Below, piece by piece: positions 18,506 to 26,012 of a DNA stretch of 64,000 nucleotides (position 1 is the first letter of the stretch; each line of letters starts with the position of its first letter). Source of the DNA: Bacteroidales bacterium UBA2861 (GTDB lineage: Bacteria; Bacteroidota; Bacteroidia; Bacteroidales; UBA932); NCBI GenBank assembly GCA_002350615.1, contig DEFD01000028.1, positions 14,496 through 78,495 on the forward strand. Reading direction: 5' to 3'. The notes under the pieces were generated by a model that did no database searches, was not told where the DNA came from, and was given only the letters and a program-made list of their open reading frames with translations. The translations under genes and the position numbers were made by a program.

Positions 18506-19045
18506 ATGGCTGTTAAAATTCGTTTACAGCGCCACGGTAAGAAGAATTTCGCATTCTTCCACATTGTAGTGGCAGATTCACGTTCACCGCGTGACGGTCG
18601 TTTCATCGAGCAGCTCGGCTCTTACAACCCCAACACCAACCCTGCTACCATCGTGCTCAACAGCGAGCGCGCCCTTGCATGGCTGAATGTAGGTGCCCAG
18701 CCCACTCTCGTTTGCCGCAGGATCCTCTCCTACGAAGGCGTGCTTCTTCGCAAGCACCTCGAAGGCGGAGTCGCAAAGGGTGCTCTCACCCAGGAGCAGG
18801 CAGACGCGAAATGGAATGACTGGAAAGCACAGAGGGATGCCAAGATCTCTGCAAAGAAGTCTTCCCTGGTAAAGGAAGCAGCAGAGCAGAAGAAGGCGGC
18901 AAAGGCTGAAGAGGCAAAGGTCAACGCAGCACGCGCAGAGGCTATCGCAAAGAAAGCCGCTGAACTCGCCGCAAAGCAGGCCGAAGCAGCAGCTGAAGAA
19001 GCTCCCGCAGAGGAGGCAGCTCCCGCAGAGCAGCCCGCAGAGTAG
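18506..19045 (+). CDS. rpsP: 30S ribosomal protein S16
   Basis: A 179-residue S16. The conserved domain occupies about residues 1-85: MAVKIRLQRHGKKNFAFFHI, SRSPRDGRFIEQLGSYNPN and the ALAWLNVGAQPT stretch. The rest is a Lys/Ala/Glu-rich extension of about 90 residues, as found in Bacteroidota S16 proteins, where the tail is of unknown function. The protein binds 16S rRNA in the small subunit. rimM follows 65 bases downstream, a common pairing, with a small hairpin between the two genes. Confidence 0.97.
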   Translation: MAVKIRLQRHGKKNFAFFHIVVADSRSPRDGRFIEQLGSYNPNTNPATIVLNSERALAWLNVGAQPTLVCRRILSYEGVLLRKHLEGGVAKGALTQEQADAKWNDWKAQRDAKISAKKSSLVKEAAEQKKAAKAEEAKVNAARAEAIAKKAAELAAKQAEAAAEEAPAEEAAPAEQPAE

Positions 19046-19062
19046 TTTAATTCGGCCTCCGG

Positions 19063-19084
19063 CAGGCGGGCGCAAGCCCGCTTG
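19063..19084 (+). other. GNRA-capped hairpin between rpsP and rimM
   Basis: CAGGCGGGC pairs with GCCCGCTTG (9 bp with one G-U) around a GCAA loop. No T-run follows, so it is not a classical terminator. It may tune rimM expression or processing of the shared message. Confidence 0.4.
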
Positions 19085-19110
19085 TCGCTCCGCTCCGGAT
19101 CCTACCCAGT

Positions 19111-19587
19111 ATGCAGGCAATCGCCAAAATCCTCAAATCTTTCGGCACCGACGGCGGTCTTCTTGTGAGCAGTGCCGTCGCCCTTGAAGAACTGGATTGC
19201 AAGGAACCCGTTTACATCGTTTTCGATGGACTGCGGGTTCCTTTCTTTATCCTCGGGCTTCAGGAAAAAGGCAACAGGTATATCCTGCACCTCAACGACG
19301 TGTGCAATCTCGGCGATGCGGAAGAACTCGCAGGAAAGGAGATTTTCGCGGACGTCGAATTCGAAGACGAGCAGACGGAGGATTTCACCGGATGGACGGT
19401 GCTCGACCATGGCAGGGAAATCGGCAAAGTAAGCGGCATGGAGCCCATCCCGGGAAATCCCTGCCTTTATATCCAGCGCCCGGACGGCAGCGAGTCCCTG
19501 ATTCCACTTCACGAAGACTTCGTAGTCGCTGCGGATGAAGGGTCGATTAGACTTTCACTCAATCTTCCGGAAGGTCTTCTGGACTGA
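19111..19587 (+). CDS. rimM: Ribosome maturation factor RimM
   Basis: A 158-residue protein that would bind S19 during maturation of the 30S head. The N-terminal beta-barrel (about 1-80; AKILKSFGTDGGLLV and EPVYIVFDGLRVPFFI) is followed by a PRC-barrel (about 85-158; GWTVLDHGREIGKVSGM, then LIPLHEDFVVAADE). It is slightly shorter than typical RimM. Its position after rpsP supports the call. The usual next gene, trmD, is absent; a strong terminator follows at once. Confidence 0.88.
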   Translation: MQAIAKILKSFGTDGGLLVSSAVALEELDCKEPVYIVFDGLRVPFFILGLQEKGNRYILHLNDVCNLGDAEELAGKEIFADVEFEDEQTEDFTGWTVLDHGREIGKVSGMEPIPGNPCLYIQRPDGSESLIPLHEDFVVAADEGSIRLSLNLPEGLLD

Positions 19588-19591
19588 CAAT

Positions 19592-19626
19592 AAAAAAGCC
19601 GGCTGAATCCAGCCGGCTCATTTTTT
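19592..19626. terminator. Bidirectional intrinsic terminator between rimM and tsf
   Basis: AGCCGGCTG (19597-19605) and CAGCCGGCT (19610-19618) form a perfect 9-bp stem with a 4-base loop. It is flanked by an A-run on the left and a T-run on the right. It serves both converging operons. Confidence 0.92.
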
Positions 19627-19639
19627 CCGAAGTAAGCTC

Positions 19640-20638
19640 TTAGTCGCTCAGGCTTACACGTTTGAAATCGAGGACGCGGGCTTCCTTGTCGATCTTGGCG
19701 ATTGCGTCCTTCACGCTGATCTTTTCGTCAGCCATCTGGTATTCCTGCTCGGTGAGGGTGCTCTCCTTGAGGAATTTCTGGACGCGGCCCTTTGCGATTC
19801 CTTCCACCATCTGGGCGGGAAGACTTGCAGCCTTCTGCTCGCCGACGGTCTTGATTATTTCGCGGGCCTGTTCCGCCTGTGCCTCGGTAAGCCATCCCTT
19901 TGCAGTGTTGGAGGAGATGTGCTCCTCGCTGTCCACGTGTGCGGGATTGATGCCCGCTTTCTCGAGAGCTGCGTTGACAGCCTTGCGGACAAGCTCTTCC
20001 TTGGTCTTTTCAACTGCAACCTTGAACTCCTTGTCAAGCATCTCCGCGGAGACGTTCTCAGGGGAAATGGCAACGGGGTTCATGGAAGCGACCTGCATTG
20101 CAAGTCCCTTGGCAAGGGATTCGTCCACGGTCTTGTTCAGGCCGATGACGGCACCGAGCTTGCCGGTGAGCTTGTGAATGTAGGCGTAGATGTAAGGGGC
20201 CTCAACCTTTCCGTAGTAAACGAGGGAGAGTTTCTCGCCGGTCTTGCCGGTGAAGACTTCGATCTCTTTCTCCACGGGCTCTCCGTCGGGCATCGTGCAG
20301 GCCTTGAGGGCCTCCGCGTCGGCGGGGAAATTCTTGATGGCCACATCTGCAATAGCCTCTACCAGGCCCTGGAAGCCTTCGGTACGGGCCACAAAGTCTG
20401 TTTCGCAACCAAGTGCCACGAGAACCGCCTTGCCGTTTTCGATACGGGCGACCACTGCTCCTTCGGAGGTCTCGCGGTCTGCGCGCTTTGCGGCGACAAG
20501 TTTGCCTTTCTCACGGATGATGTCAACTGCCTTCTGGAAATCGCCGTCGGCCTCGATGAGGGCGTTCTTGCAATCCATCATACCGGCAGAAGTCATCTTG
20601 CGAAGCTTCATTACGTCTGCTGCTGAAATATTTGCCAT
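19640..20638 (-). CDS. tsf: Translation elongation factor Ts
   Basis: A 332-residue EF-Ts, the guanine-nucleotide exchange factor of EF-Tu. The N-terminal UBA-like part (about 1-55) reads VMKLRKMTSAGMMDCKNALI, and the core contains the CETDFVARTEGF motif at about residues 78-89. The length is in the normal Bacteroidota range. It is the last gene of rplM-rpsI-rpsB-tsf, 18 bases after rpsB, and ends at the shared terminator. Confidence 0.97.
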   Translation of the reverse strand: MANISAADVMKLRKMTSAGMMDCKNALIEADGDFQKAVDIIREKGKLVAAKRADRETSEGAVVARIENGKAVLVALGCETDFVARTEGFQGLVEAIADVAIKNFPADAEALKACTMPDGEPVEKEIEVFTGKTGEKLSLVYYGKVEAPYIYAYIHKLTGKLGAVIGLNKTVDESLAKGLAMQVASMNPVAISPENVSAEMLDKEFKVAVEKTKEELVRKAVNAALEKAGINPAHVDSEEHISSNTAKGWLTEAQAEQAREIIKTVGEQKAASLPAQMVEGIAKGRVQKFLKESTLTEQEYQMADEKISVKDAIAKIDKEARVLDFKRVSLSD

Positions 20639-20656
20639 AATTCTGTGTTGTTTGGA

Positions 20657-21520
20657 TTATTCGGCTTTTGCTTCTTCAGCTGCGGGAGCTTCGGCGGGCT
20701 CGGCAGCGGGGGCTTCGGCAGGTTCTTCAACCTTCTCGGCCTTGGGAGCGGCCTTGCGGGAACGCAGGGTCTTGGCGGCGGGTTTCGCTTCGCCTTCGGC
20801 TGCTTCCTCACCCTGCTCCTTATCCTTCTCGAGCTTGCGCTCCTCGAGGCCTTCCTGGATGGCTGCGCAGAGGATACCGAGTATGCACTCGATGCTCTTT
20901 GCCGCATCGTCGTTGGCGGGGATCACATAGTCGATGGGAGTAGGGTCGCAGCAGGTATCCACCATTGCGAACACGGGGATGTTCAGGCGGACAGCCTCTT
21001 TCACTGCATTGGCTTCTTTCTGGATGTCAACCACGAACAGGGCGGCCGGGAGGCGGCTCATGTCGCGGATGGAACCGAGGTTCTTCTCCAGTTTTTCCCT
21101 CTGACGGGTAACCTGCAGGCGCTCACGCTTTGCAAGTTTGTCGAAAGTACCGTCCTCATGCATCTTGTCGATGGTGCTCATCTTCTTGATGGCCTTGCGG
21201 ATGGTAGGGAAATTGGTGAGCATACCACCGGCCCACCTTTCGGTTACTGAAGGCATTCCGACAGCGGCGGCCTTCTCGGCTACGATGTCTTTTGCCTGTT
21301 TTTTGGTGGCAACGAAGAGGATCTTGCGTCCGCTCTTAGCGAGAAGCTTCATCTCCTCGGCCGCCTCGTCTATCTTTAAGACAGTCTTGTGCAGGTCGAT
21401 GACGTGGATCCCGTTCTTCTGATCGAAGATATAGGGTGCCATCTTAGGGTTCCACTTGCGGGCGAGATGTCCGAAGTGAACACCTGCATCAAGCAATTCC
21501 TGGAAATTTGTACGTGACAT
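20657..21520 (-). CDS. rpsB: 30S ribosomal protein S2
   Basis: A 287-residue S2. Conserved blocks are LLDAGVHFGHLARKWNPKM near the start, GRKILFVATKKQA, ERWAGGMLTNF and IDYVIPANDDAAKSIE. The last 50 or so residues form an Ala/Glu/Pro/Lys-rich tail typical of the phylum. It follows rpsI after a 168-base gap that contains palindromes, possibly an S2 leader. In Bacteroidota, S2 and bS21 are reported to contact the anti-Shine-Dalgarno end of 16S rRNA, in line with scarce Shine-Dalgarno sites; this is general knowledge. Confidence 0.97.
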   Translation of the reverse strand: MSRTNFQELLDAGVHFGHLARKWNPKMAPYIFDQKNGIHVIDLHKTVLKIDEAAEEMKLLAKSGRKILFVATKKQAKDIVAEKAAAVGMPSVTERWAGGMLTNFPTIRKAIKKMSTIDKMHEDGTFDKLAKRERLQVTRQREKLEKNLGSIRDMSRLPAALFVVDIQKEANAVKEAVRLNIPVFAMVDTCCDPTPIDYVIPANDDAAKSIECILGILCAAIQEGLEERKLEKDKEQGEEAAEGEAKPAAKTLRSRKAAPKAEKVEEPAEAPAAEPAEAPAAEEAKAE

Positions 21521-21688
21521 TGTTTTAAATAAATTGTTTGTTTTCTGTCCCGGAGCTCCGGGTCTCTTTTCTTCAAGATGGAAGTAACTGCCTTGCAGGT
21601 CTTCCGTCTTTTCCGCAGCGCGGCAACCTCCTGTCGTGGCGGTTTGAACCGCGGCTGTGCTTTTTTGTAAATCAGCTGACCAGCGGGA
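21521..21688 (-). other. rpsI-rpsB intergenic region with palindromes
   Basis: The gap of 168 bases holds CCCGGAGCTCCGGG (a 14-base palindrome near 21550) and GCGGTT-TG-AACCGC (near 21640), but no credible gene. Its length inside an operon suggests a leader or processing region upstream of rpsB. No known leader was recognised. Confidence 0.35.
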
Positions 21689-22078
21689 TTAACGCTTGCT
21701 GAACTGGAAGCGGCGGCGGGCACCGGGCTGGCCGGGTTTCTTGCGCTCCACCTCACGGGCGTCGCGAGTCAGGAAACCAGCTGCCTTGAGAGCCGGACGA
21801 TATGCTTCCTTGTCCACCTCACAGAGCGCACGGGCGATACCGAGCCTTACTGCCTCGGCCTGTCCTTTGGTGCCGCCACCAACGAGGGTGATCTTGGCAT
21901 CGAACTGGCCTTCGCATCCGGCGACGGCGAAAGGCTGGTTCACTATGTAACGGAGGTCTCCCTGAGGGAAATATTCCTCAAGGGTACGGCCGTTGATGGT
22001 GATGTTGCCTTTTCCGGCGGTGAGATAAACGCGAGCTACAGCTGCTTTACGTCTTCCAAGGGCGTTTGTCTGTTCCAT
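21689..22078 (-). CDS. rpsI: 30S ribosomal protein S9
   Basis: A 129-residue S9. The start reads MEQTNALGRRKAAVARVYL, and the middle has the conserved VGGGTKGQAEAVRLGIARAL. The C-terminus, RRRFQFSKR, is the arginine-rich tail that reaches the P-site tRNA. It lies 6 bases downstream of rplM, the universal L13-S9 pairing. Confidence 0.98.
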   Translation of the reverse strand: MEQTNALGRRKAAVARVYLTAGKGNITINGRTLEEYFPQGDLRYIVNQPFAVAGCEGQFDAKITLVGGGTKGQAEAVRLGIARALCEVDKEAYRPALKAAGFLTRDAREVERKKPGQPGARRRFQFSKR

Positions 22079-22084
22079 TTGCGT

Positions 22085-22537
22085 TTAAAGTTCTTTAAGT
22101 GTGATAGTCTTAGGGTTTTGAGCCTGATGGGGATGCTCCGCACCGGCATAGACATGCAGGTTGCCGAGAATCTTGTCACCCAGGCGTGTCTTGGGCAGCA
22201 TACCCTTAACTGCCATCCTCACAAGCTCTGCAGGCCTCTTTGCGAGGATCTCCTTGGGGGTGGTGAAACGCTGTCCGCCCGGATATCCGGTGTAATGCGT
22301 GTACACCCTGTCGGTCATCTTGTTTCCCTTGAGGGCCACCTTCTCGGCGTTGACCACGATGACATTGTCACCACAGTCCACGTTGGGGGTGAAGCCGGGC
22401 TTGTTCTTGCCGCGGAGGACAAGGGCAATACGGGAAGCGAGACGTCCCAGAGGGAGGTCGGTCGCATCGATGCAAACCCACTGCTTGTCTACAGTCGCCT
22501 TGTTGAGCGAAACTGTCTTGTAACTGAGTGTGTCCAT
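22085..22537 (-). CDS. rplM: 50S ribosomal protein L13
   Basis: A 150-residue L13, first gene of rplM-rpsI-rpsB-tsf. Recognisable blocks are WVCIDATDLPLGRLASRIA, the YTHYTGYPGG motif, and AVKGMLPKTRLGDKIL followed by LHVYAGAEHPHQAQ. A strong promoter with a 5'-end hairpin lies immediately upstream. In several bacteria L13 represses its own operon through the leader, so autoregulation here is plausible but not shown. Confidence 0.98.
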   Translation of the reverse strand: MDTLSYKTVSLNKATVDKQWVCIDATDLPLGRLASRIALVLRGKNKPGFTPNVDCGDNVIVVNAEKVALKGNKMTDRVYTHYTGYPGGQRFTTPKEILAKRPAELVRMAVKGMLPKTRLGDKILGNLHVYAGAEHPHQAQNPKTITLKEL

Positions 22538-22558
22538 AAATACTATAATAAAAATTTG

Positions 22559-22613
22559 GCCCCTACGAAAAATAGGGGCCGCAAAGATAAAAATTTATCT
22601 GCAAAATTCAAAA
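22559..22613 (-). promoter_or_regulatory. rplM operon promoter with 5'-end hairpin
   Basis: On the minus strand TTTG (22613-22610) and TATCTTTG (22590-22583) are exactly 19 bases apart, a consensus Bacteroidota promoter. One base later comes an 8-bp stem, GGCCCCTA with TAGGGGCC (22581-22574 and 22566-22559), loop of 7. The hairpin lies at the predicted transcript start. It may stabilise the RNA or form a ribosomal-protein leader. Confidence 0.65.
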
Positions 22614-22618
22614 AGTTT

Positions 22619-23347
22619 TTACGCTCCGATGAAATTGGCCTGCACAAAAGCATTGACGGCGGTGGATGCGAAAAGGCAGAAAATCAGGGCCGCGACTATG
22701 ATGCTGATGACCTTGAGGCGCTTGAACCAGGTCTGTCCGTCCCAGCCAACGGTCTGGAACATGCTCCAGACGCCGTGTGAGAGGTGCAGGAAGATGGCCA
22801 CGAACCAGAGGAGATAACCTGCGAGTATCCAGGGATTGCCGAAAGTGGCGTTCAGAAGCAGGTAGGGGTTGTTCTCATAGTTGCCTATGCCGAACATCTC
22901 GGGAAGCTGCATCTTGGCCCAGAAGTGGCTGAGGTGGAAGAAGAGGAAGCCAAGGATCACGAGCCCGAGCACGAACATGTTGCGCGCGCTCCAGCTGTCG
23001 GCCGCCGCCTTGCTGGAAACTTCATAACGTTTCACTCCGCCGCGTGCGCGGATATTTATAAAGGTAAGCCAGCAGCCGTATCCGATGTGCACGAGGACAC
23101 CAAGCGCGAGGATGGGGACCATGATGTCGATGACCGGCGTGGACATGAAATCGCAGCCGAGCTTGAACAGACCGTCACCCTCCGAAAAGAGGATGTCATC
23201 GTTGGCGGCGATACCGTATTTACCTGTAAAACTGTCAATTACGGAGAAGAAATTGATGGTTCCGTGGAGGAGGAGGAAAAGCACCAGGAAAGCTCCGCTT
23301 ATGGCCTGGATGAACTTTTTGCCGATTGAAGATTTGAAAATGAACAT
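22619..23347 (-). CDS. sdhC: Succinate dehydrogenase/fumarate reductase cytochrome b subunit (SdhC/FrdC type)
   Basis: A 242-residue membrane protein with five hydrophobic segments, the single-subunit di-heme anchor found in Bacteroidota complex II. Likely heme-ligand histidines occur in LLLHGTINFF, VLVHIGYG, FFHLSHFW and LHLSHGVW. It would pass electrons between the menaquinone pool and the flavoprotein. The start at 23347 (MFIFKSSIGKKFIQAISG) is chosen over an upstream in-frame ATG because the longer N-terminus is charged and lies in the promoter region. The flavoprotein and iron-sulfur genes, which normally follow, are not here: downstream is the rplM promoter and upstream the divergent pyrH. 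Confidence 0.88.
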   Translation of the reverse strand: MFIFKSSIGKKFIQAISGAFLVLFLLLHGTINFFSVIDSFTGKYGIAANDDILFSEGDGLFKLGCDFMSTPVIDIMVPILALGVLVHIGYGCWLTFINIRARGGVKRYEVSSKAAADSWSARNMFVLGLVILGFLFFHLSHFWAKMQLPEMFGIGNYENNPYLLLNATFGNPWILAGYLLWFVAIFLHLSHGVWSMFQTVGWDGQTWFKRLKVISIIVAALIFCLFASTAVNAFVQANFIGA

Positions 23348-23396
23348 CTTTCTAATAGTTTGAGATGCAAATATAGGGCGAAATCTTGATATTTTG

Positions 23397-23404
23397 TATC
23401 TTTG
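23397..23404 (+). promoter_or_regulatory. -7 box TATCTTTG before pyrH
   Basis: A perfect -7 match, 27 bases before the ATG at 23432. No clear -33 partner. On the other strand TATATTTG (23375-23368) may serve sdhC. Confidence 0.45.
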
Positions 23405-23431
23405 TAGCAATAATTGTTATTTAAGGGACTT

Positions 23432-24136
23432 ATGTACAAGAGAGTACTTCTTAAACTCAGCGGCGAAAGCCTGGGCGGGCCTGCAGGGAAGGGCCTGGAC
23501 GAGGGAAGCCTCAAAAAATTCGCATCGGAAATAGCTGCGGCGGTGAAAGCCGGATACCAGATTGCCATAGTGAACGGCGGCGGGAACATTTTCCGCGGCA
23601 TTCAGGGAATAGGCAAGGGCTACGACCGCGTTACCGGGGACCGCATGGGTATGCTGGCGACAGTCATCAACTCCCTTGCCCTTCAGTCTGCGCTCCGCAG
23701 CGAAGGCATTCCCGCGGAAGTATTCACCGCAACGGCCATGGCTCCGTTCGCCCGGCTCTACACCCGCGACAATGCGGTGAAGGTCCTGGAAGAAGGCGGG
23801 GTCGCGCTCATCGCCGGAGGCACCGGCAATCCTTTCTTCAGCACGGACTCCGGAGCCGCCCTCAGGGCGCTTGAAACAGGGGCGGACGCCCTTTTGAAGG
23901 GGACCCGCGTGGACGGCGTCTATACCGCCGATCCGGAAAAGGATCCCGATGCCCGCAAGTACGACGAGCTCACCTTCCATGAATGCCTCGTGAACCAGCT
24001 GAAGGTGATGGACCAGACCGCTTTCGCCCTTTGCGAACAGGGCCCGGTGCCGATAGTGGTGTTCGACATAAACGAGCCCGGCGCGCTGCTGCGCATCCTG
24101 GAAGGAGAGAAACTCGGCACCCTGGTGCATGCCTGA
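23432..24136 (+). CDS. pyrH: UMP kinase
   Basis: A 234-residue hexameric amino-acid-kinase-fold enzyme that phosphorylates UMP to UDP. Motifs: KRVLLKLSGESLGG at the N-terminus, NGGGNIFRG, the uridylate site GDRMGMLATVINSLAL and IAGGTGNPFFSTDSGAALRA. The ATG at 23432 is preferred over the in-frame TTG at 23414 because MYKRVLLKLSGE is the usual N-terminus. frr follows 42 bases later, the common pyrH-frr pair. Confidence 0.97.
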   Translation: MYKRVLLKLSGESLGGPAGKGLDEGSLKKFASEIAAAVKAGYQIAIVNGGGNIFRGIQGIGKGYDRVTGDRMGMLATVINSLALQSALRSEGIPAEVFTATAMAPFARLYTRDNAVKVLEEGGVALIAGGTGNPFFSTDSGAALRALETGADALLKGTRVDGVYTADPEKDPDARKYDELTFHECLVNQLKVMDQTAFALCEQGPVPIVVFDINEPGALLRILEGEKLGTLVHA

Positions 24137-24178
24137 ACAAGCATGCCGGCATGACAAGAAAACCATAACACATAGAAT

Positions 24179-24748
24179 ATGTTAACCGACAGAGCAAAAG
24201 AAATCCTCGGCGGCGCAGACGACAAGATGCAGGGCGCCGTCCTCTTCCTTGAAGAAGACCTCCGCAATTATCGGCTCGGCAAGGCCAATCCCTCCGTATT
24301 CAACAGCGTGGTAGTGAATTACTACGGTGCTCCCACCCCGCTTGCGCAGATGTCCTCCATCACCGCTCCGGACGCAAAGACGCTTGCCATCCAGCCCTGG
24401 GACAAGAGCCTCATCCCCCAGATTGAAAAGGCCATCCTGGATGCCAACATCGGGCTCACCCCTTCCAACAACGGCGAGGTCATCCGCTGCACGGTTCCCG
24501 CTCTCACGGAGGAACGCCGCCGCGACCTCGTGAAGAAGGCCAAGGAGGCCGGAGAGAATGCCAAGATCGTGGTCCGCAATGCAAGGCGCGACGCAATCGA
24601 ACTTCTCAAGAAAGCCCAGAAGAACGAAGGCATGAGCGAGGATACCGAGAAGGAAGGCGAGGCGGAAGTGCAGAAGATCACCGACAAGAACGTCAAAGCC
24701 ATCGACGACATCGTGGCCGTCAAGGAGAAGGAAATCCTTACGGTGTAG
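24179..24748 (+). CDS. frr: Ribosome recycling factor
   Basis: A 189-residue RRF that, with EF-G, splits post-termination ribosomes. The three-helix-bundle signatures are clear: YRLGKANPSVFNSVVVNYYG, TPLAQMSSITAPDAKTL, IQPWDKSLIPQIEKAI and ALTEERRRDLVKKAKE. The length is normal. It is downstream of pyrH and 31 bases upstream of lpxK, so the three may share a transcript. Confidence 0.97.
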   Translation: MLTDRAKEILGGADDKMQGAVLFLEEDLRNYRLGKANPSVFNSVVVNYYGAPTPLAQMSSITAPDAKTLAIQPWDKSLIPQIEKAILDANIGLTPSNNGEVIRCTVPALTEERRRDLVKKAKEAGENAKIVVRNARRDAIELLKKAQKNEGMSEDTEKEGEAEVQKITDKNVKAIDDIVAVKEKEILTV

Positions 24749-24779
24749 CGATACAAGGGCCTTTCATAAATAAGCCCGG

Positions 24780-26012
24780 ATGTTCCTGTACAAGGCAATA
24801 CTGCGCCGAAGGGCCGCGCAATGGCGCAAGGCCCCGGGTGCGGCAGTTCCGACTGTCTGCGTAGGGAACATCACCGTGGGCGGCACCGGCAAGACGCCGC
24901 ATACCGAATTAATTATCCGCCTGCTAACGCAGGCTGGCGGCCCTTCGGCCGCATCATTAGGGGCCCAGCCCCTAATATACCCCGGGACTGCAGAAGCAGT
25001 CCTGTCGCATAGCTCCGATAATTCTCATCCGCAGGCATTACGTATCGCGGTATTATCAAGGGGGTACAAGCGCAAGAGCAAGGGGTTCCAGTATGTCCGG
25101 ACGGACAGCAGCGCTTCGTTCGCAGGCGACGAGCCGCTCCAGATAAAGCGGAAGTTCCCGGAGGTCACCGTCGCGGTGGACAAAGACCGCGTGGAGGGCT
25201 GCCGGCTTCTGGCGGAGGGCGGAGCAGGGGCCTTGGGGCCCGCTCCGGTTCGGGGCTGCGCCCCTCATCCCTCCCAAGCCGATGCTTGGGCCCCTCCCTC
25301 TGACGGAGCCGAGGGTGGCACGCCTCCCGGGCCCCAAGGCCCCTGCTCCGTCATCATCCTGGATGACGCGTTCCAGTACCATCGGCTCCATGCCGACCTG
25401 AATATCGTACTGGTGGACTGCAACCGCCCTATATGGAAGGACTGCATGCTGCCTTTCGGGCGCCTGCGGGACCTTCCTGAGCGCATCGCCGACGCCGACA
25501 TCGTCATTATAAGCAAATGCCCGCGCTGGCTGGAGGATGAGCGGAAGCAGGAAATCGAAAGGCAGGTCCGCGCCCTGGCGGCAGGGAAAGATATCCCCAT
25601 CTTCTATACATATATAGAATATGAGGCTCCGAAACCGGCTTTCGCCGATACCAATCCCCATTACAGCTATGCCCAGTCCTGCATACTTTTCACCGGCATA
25701 GCCAACGACGCCCCGCTGATGGCTTATCTCAGCGACAAATACAAGGAGACCGGACACATCGGCTTTGCCGACCATCACAGTTTCAGCCGTGGAGACATCC
25801 GCCGCATCGCCCGCCTTGCGGAGAAATATCCTACGGCGATGATAGCCACTACGGAGAAGGATGCTCAGCGCATACGGGACTGCAGGGATGTGCCTGACGT
25901 AATCCGCAAACGGCTTTTCGAAGTCCCCATACGGGCTGAGTTCCTGGAAGAGGGGATGCGGGAAGAATTCTGCCGCATTTTATTATCTTTGCACAAAACG
26001 GAGGTTCTATGA
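24780..26012 (+). CDS. lpxK: Tetraacyldisaccharide 4'-kinase LpxK carrying two in-frame palindromic inserts
   Basis: A 410-residue inner-membrane-associated kinase that phosphorylates lipid A disaccharide. The P-loop is CVGNITVGGTGKTPHTEL (about 27-44). Further blocks are IAVLSRGYKRKSKGF, VTVAVDKDRVEG, VIILDDAFQYHRL, CILFTGIAN and ATTEKDAQRI. Two stretches do not belong to the family. One of about 35 residues (type A element, 24937-25018) lies between LLTQ and LRIAVLSRGY. The other of 43 residues (type B element, 25221-25349) lies between RLLAE and VIILDDAF. Without them the protein would be about 330 residues, close to normal. Both keep the frame, so the enzyme may be functional with extra loops. 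The stop overlaps the next start by 4 bases. Confidence 0.93.
   Translation: MFLYKAILRRRAAQWRKAPGAAVPTVCVGNITVGGTGKTPHTELIIRLLTQAGGPSAASLGAQPLIYPGTAEAVLSHSSDNSHPQALRIAVLSRGYKRKSKGFQYVRTDSSASFAGDEPLQIKRKFPEVTVAVDKDRVEGCRLLAEGGAGALGPAPVRGCAPHPSQADAWAPPSDGAEGGTPPGPQGPCSVIILDDAFQYHRLHADLNIVLVDCNRPIWKDCMLPFGRLRDLPERIADADIVIISKCPRWLEDERKQEIERQVRALAAGKDIPIFYTYIEYEAPKPAFADTNPHYSYAQSCILFTGIANDAPLMAYLSDKYKETGHIGFADHHSFSRGDIRRIARLAEKYPTAMIATTEKDAQRIRDCRDVPDVIRKRLFEVPIRAEFLEEGMREEFCRILLSLHKTEVL
24937..25018 (+). repeat. Type A palindromic element, copy A1, inside lpxK
   Basis: Three consecutive perfect hairpins: GCGGCC-cttc-GGCCGC (24937-24952), ATTAGGGGC-cca-GCCCCTAAT (24956-24976) and ACTGC-agaa-GCAGT (24987-25000), then a shared tail to 25018. 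It is nearly identical to two copies in hemW at 36.1 kb, differing mainly in a hairpin loop. It is read in the same frame as those copies. Confidence 0.9.
25221..25349 (+). repeat. Type B palindromic element, copy B1, inside lpxK
   Basis: A 129-bp insert (43 codons) closed by a perfect 22-bp inverted repeat (25221-25242 with 25328-25349). The 85-bp core matches those at 30276-30358 and 32591-32673. Internal hairpins: GGGGC-tgc-GCCCC, CCCAAGC-cgat-GCTTGGG and CCCTC...GAGGG. The closing arms are not shared with other copies. Confidence 0.92.

Noticed and set aside
19046..19110. rpsP-rimM hairpin as an intrinsic terminator
   Set aside because: The stem is strong but no T-run follows, and rimM is normally cotranscribed with rpsP.
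23414..23431. TTG start for pyrH 18 bases upstream of the chosen ATG
   Set aside because: The ATG at 23432 gives the standard N-terminus MYKRVLLKLSGE.
25221..25349. Type B elements as introns or a retroelement
   Set aside because: At about 130 bp they are far too short for known bacterial group I or II introns, no reverse transcriptase is nearby, and the frame stays open. Ribosome bypass or RNA removal cannot be excluded but nothing in the sequence demands it.
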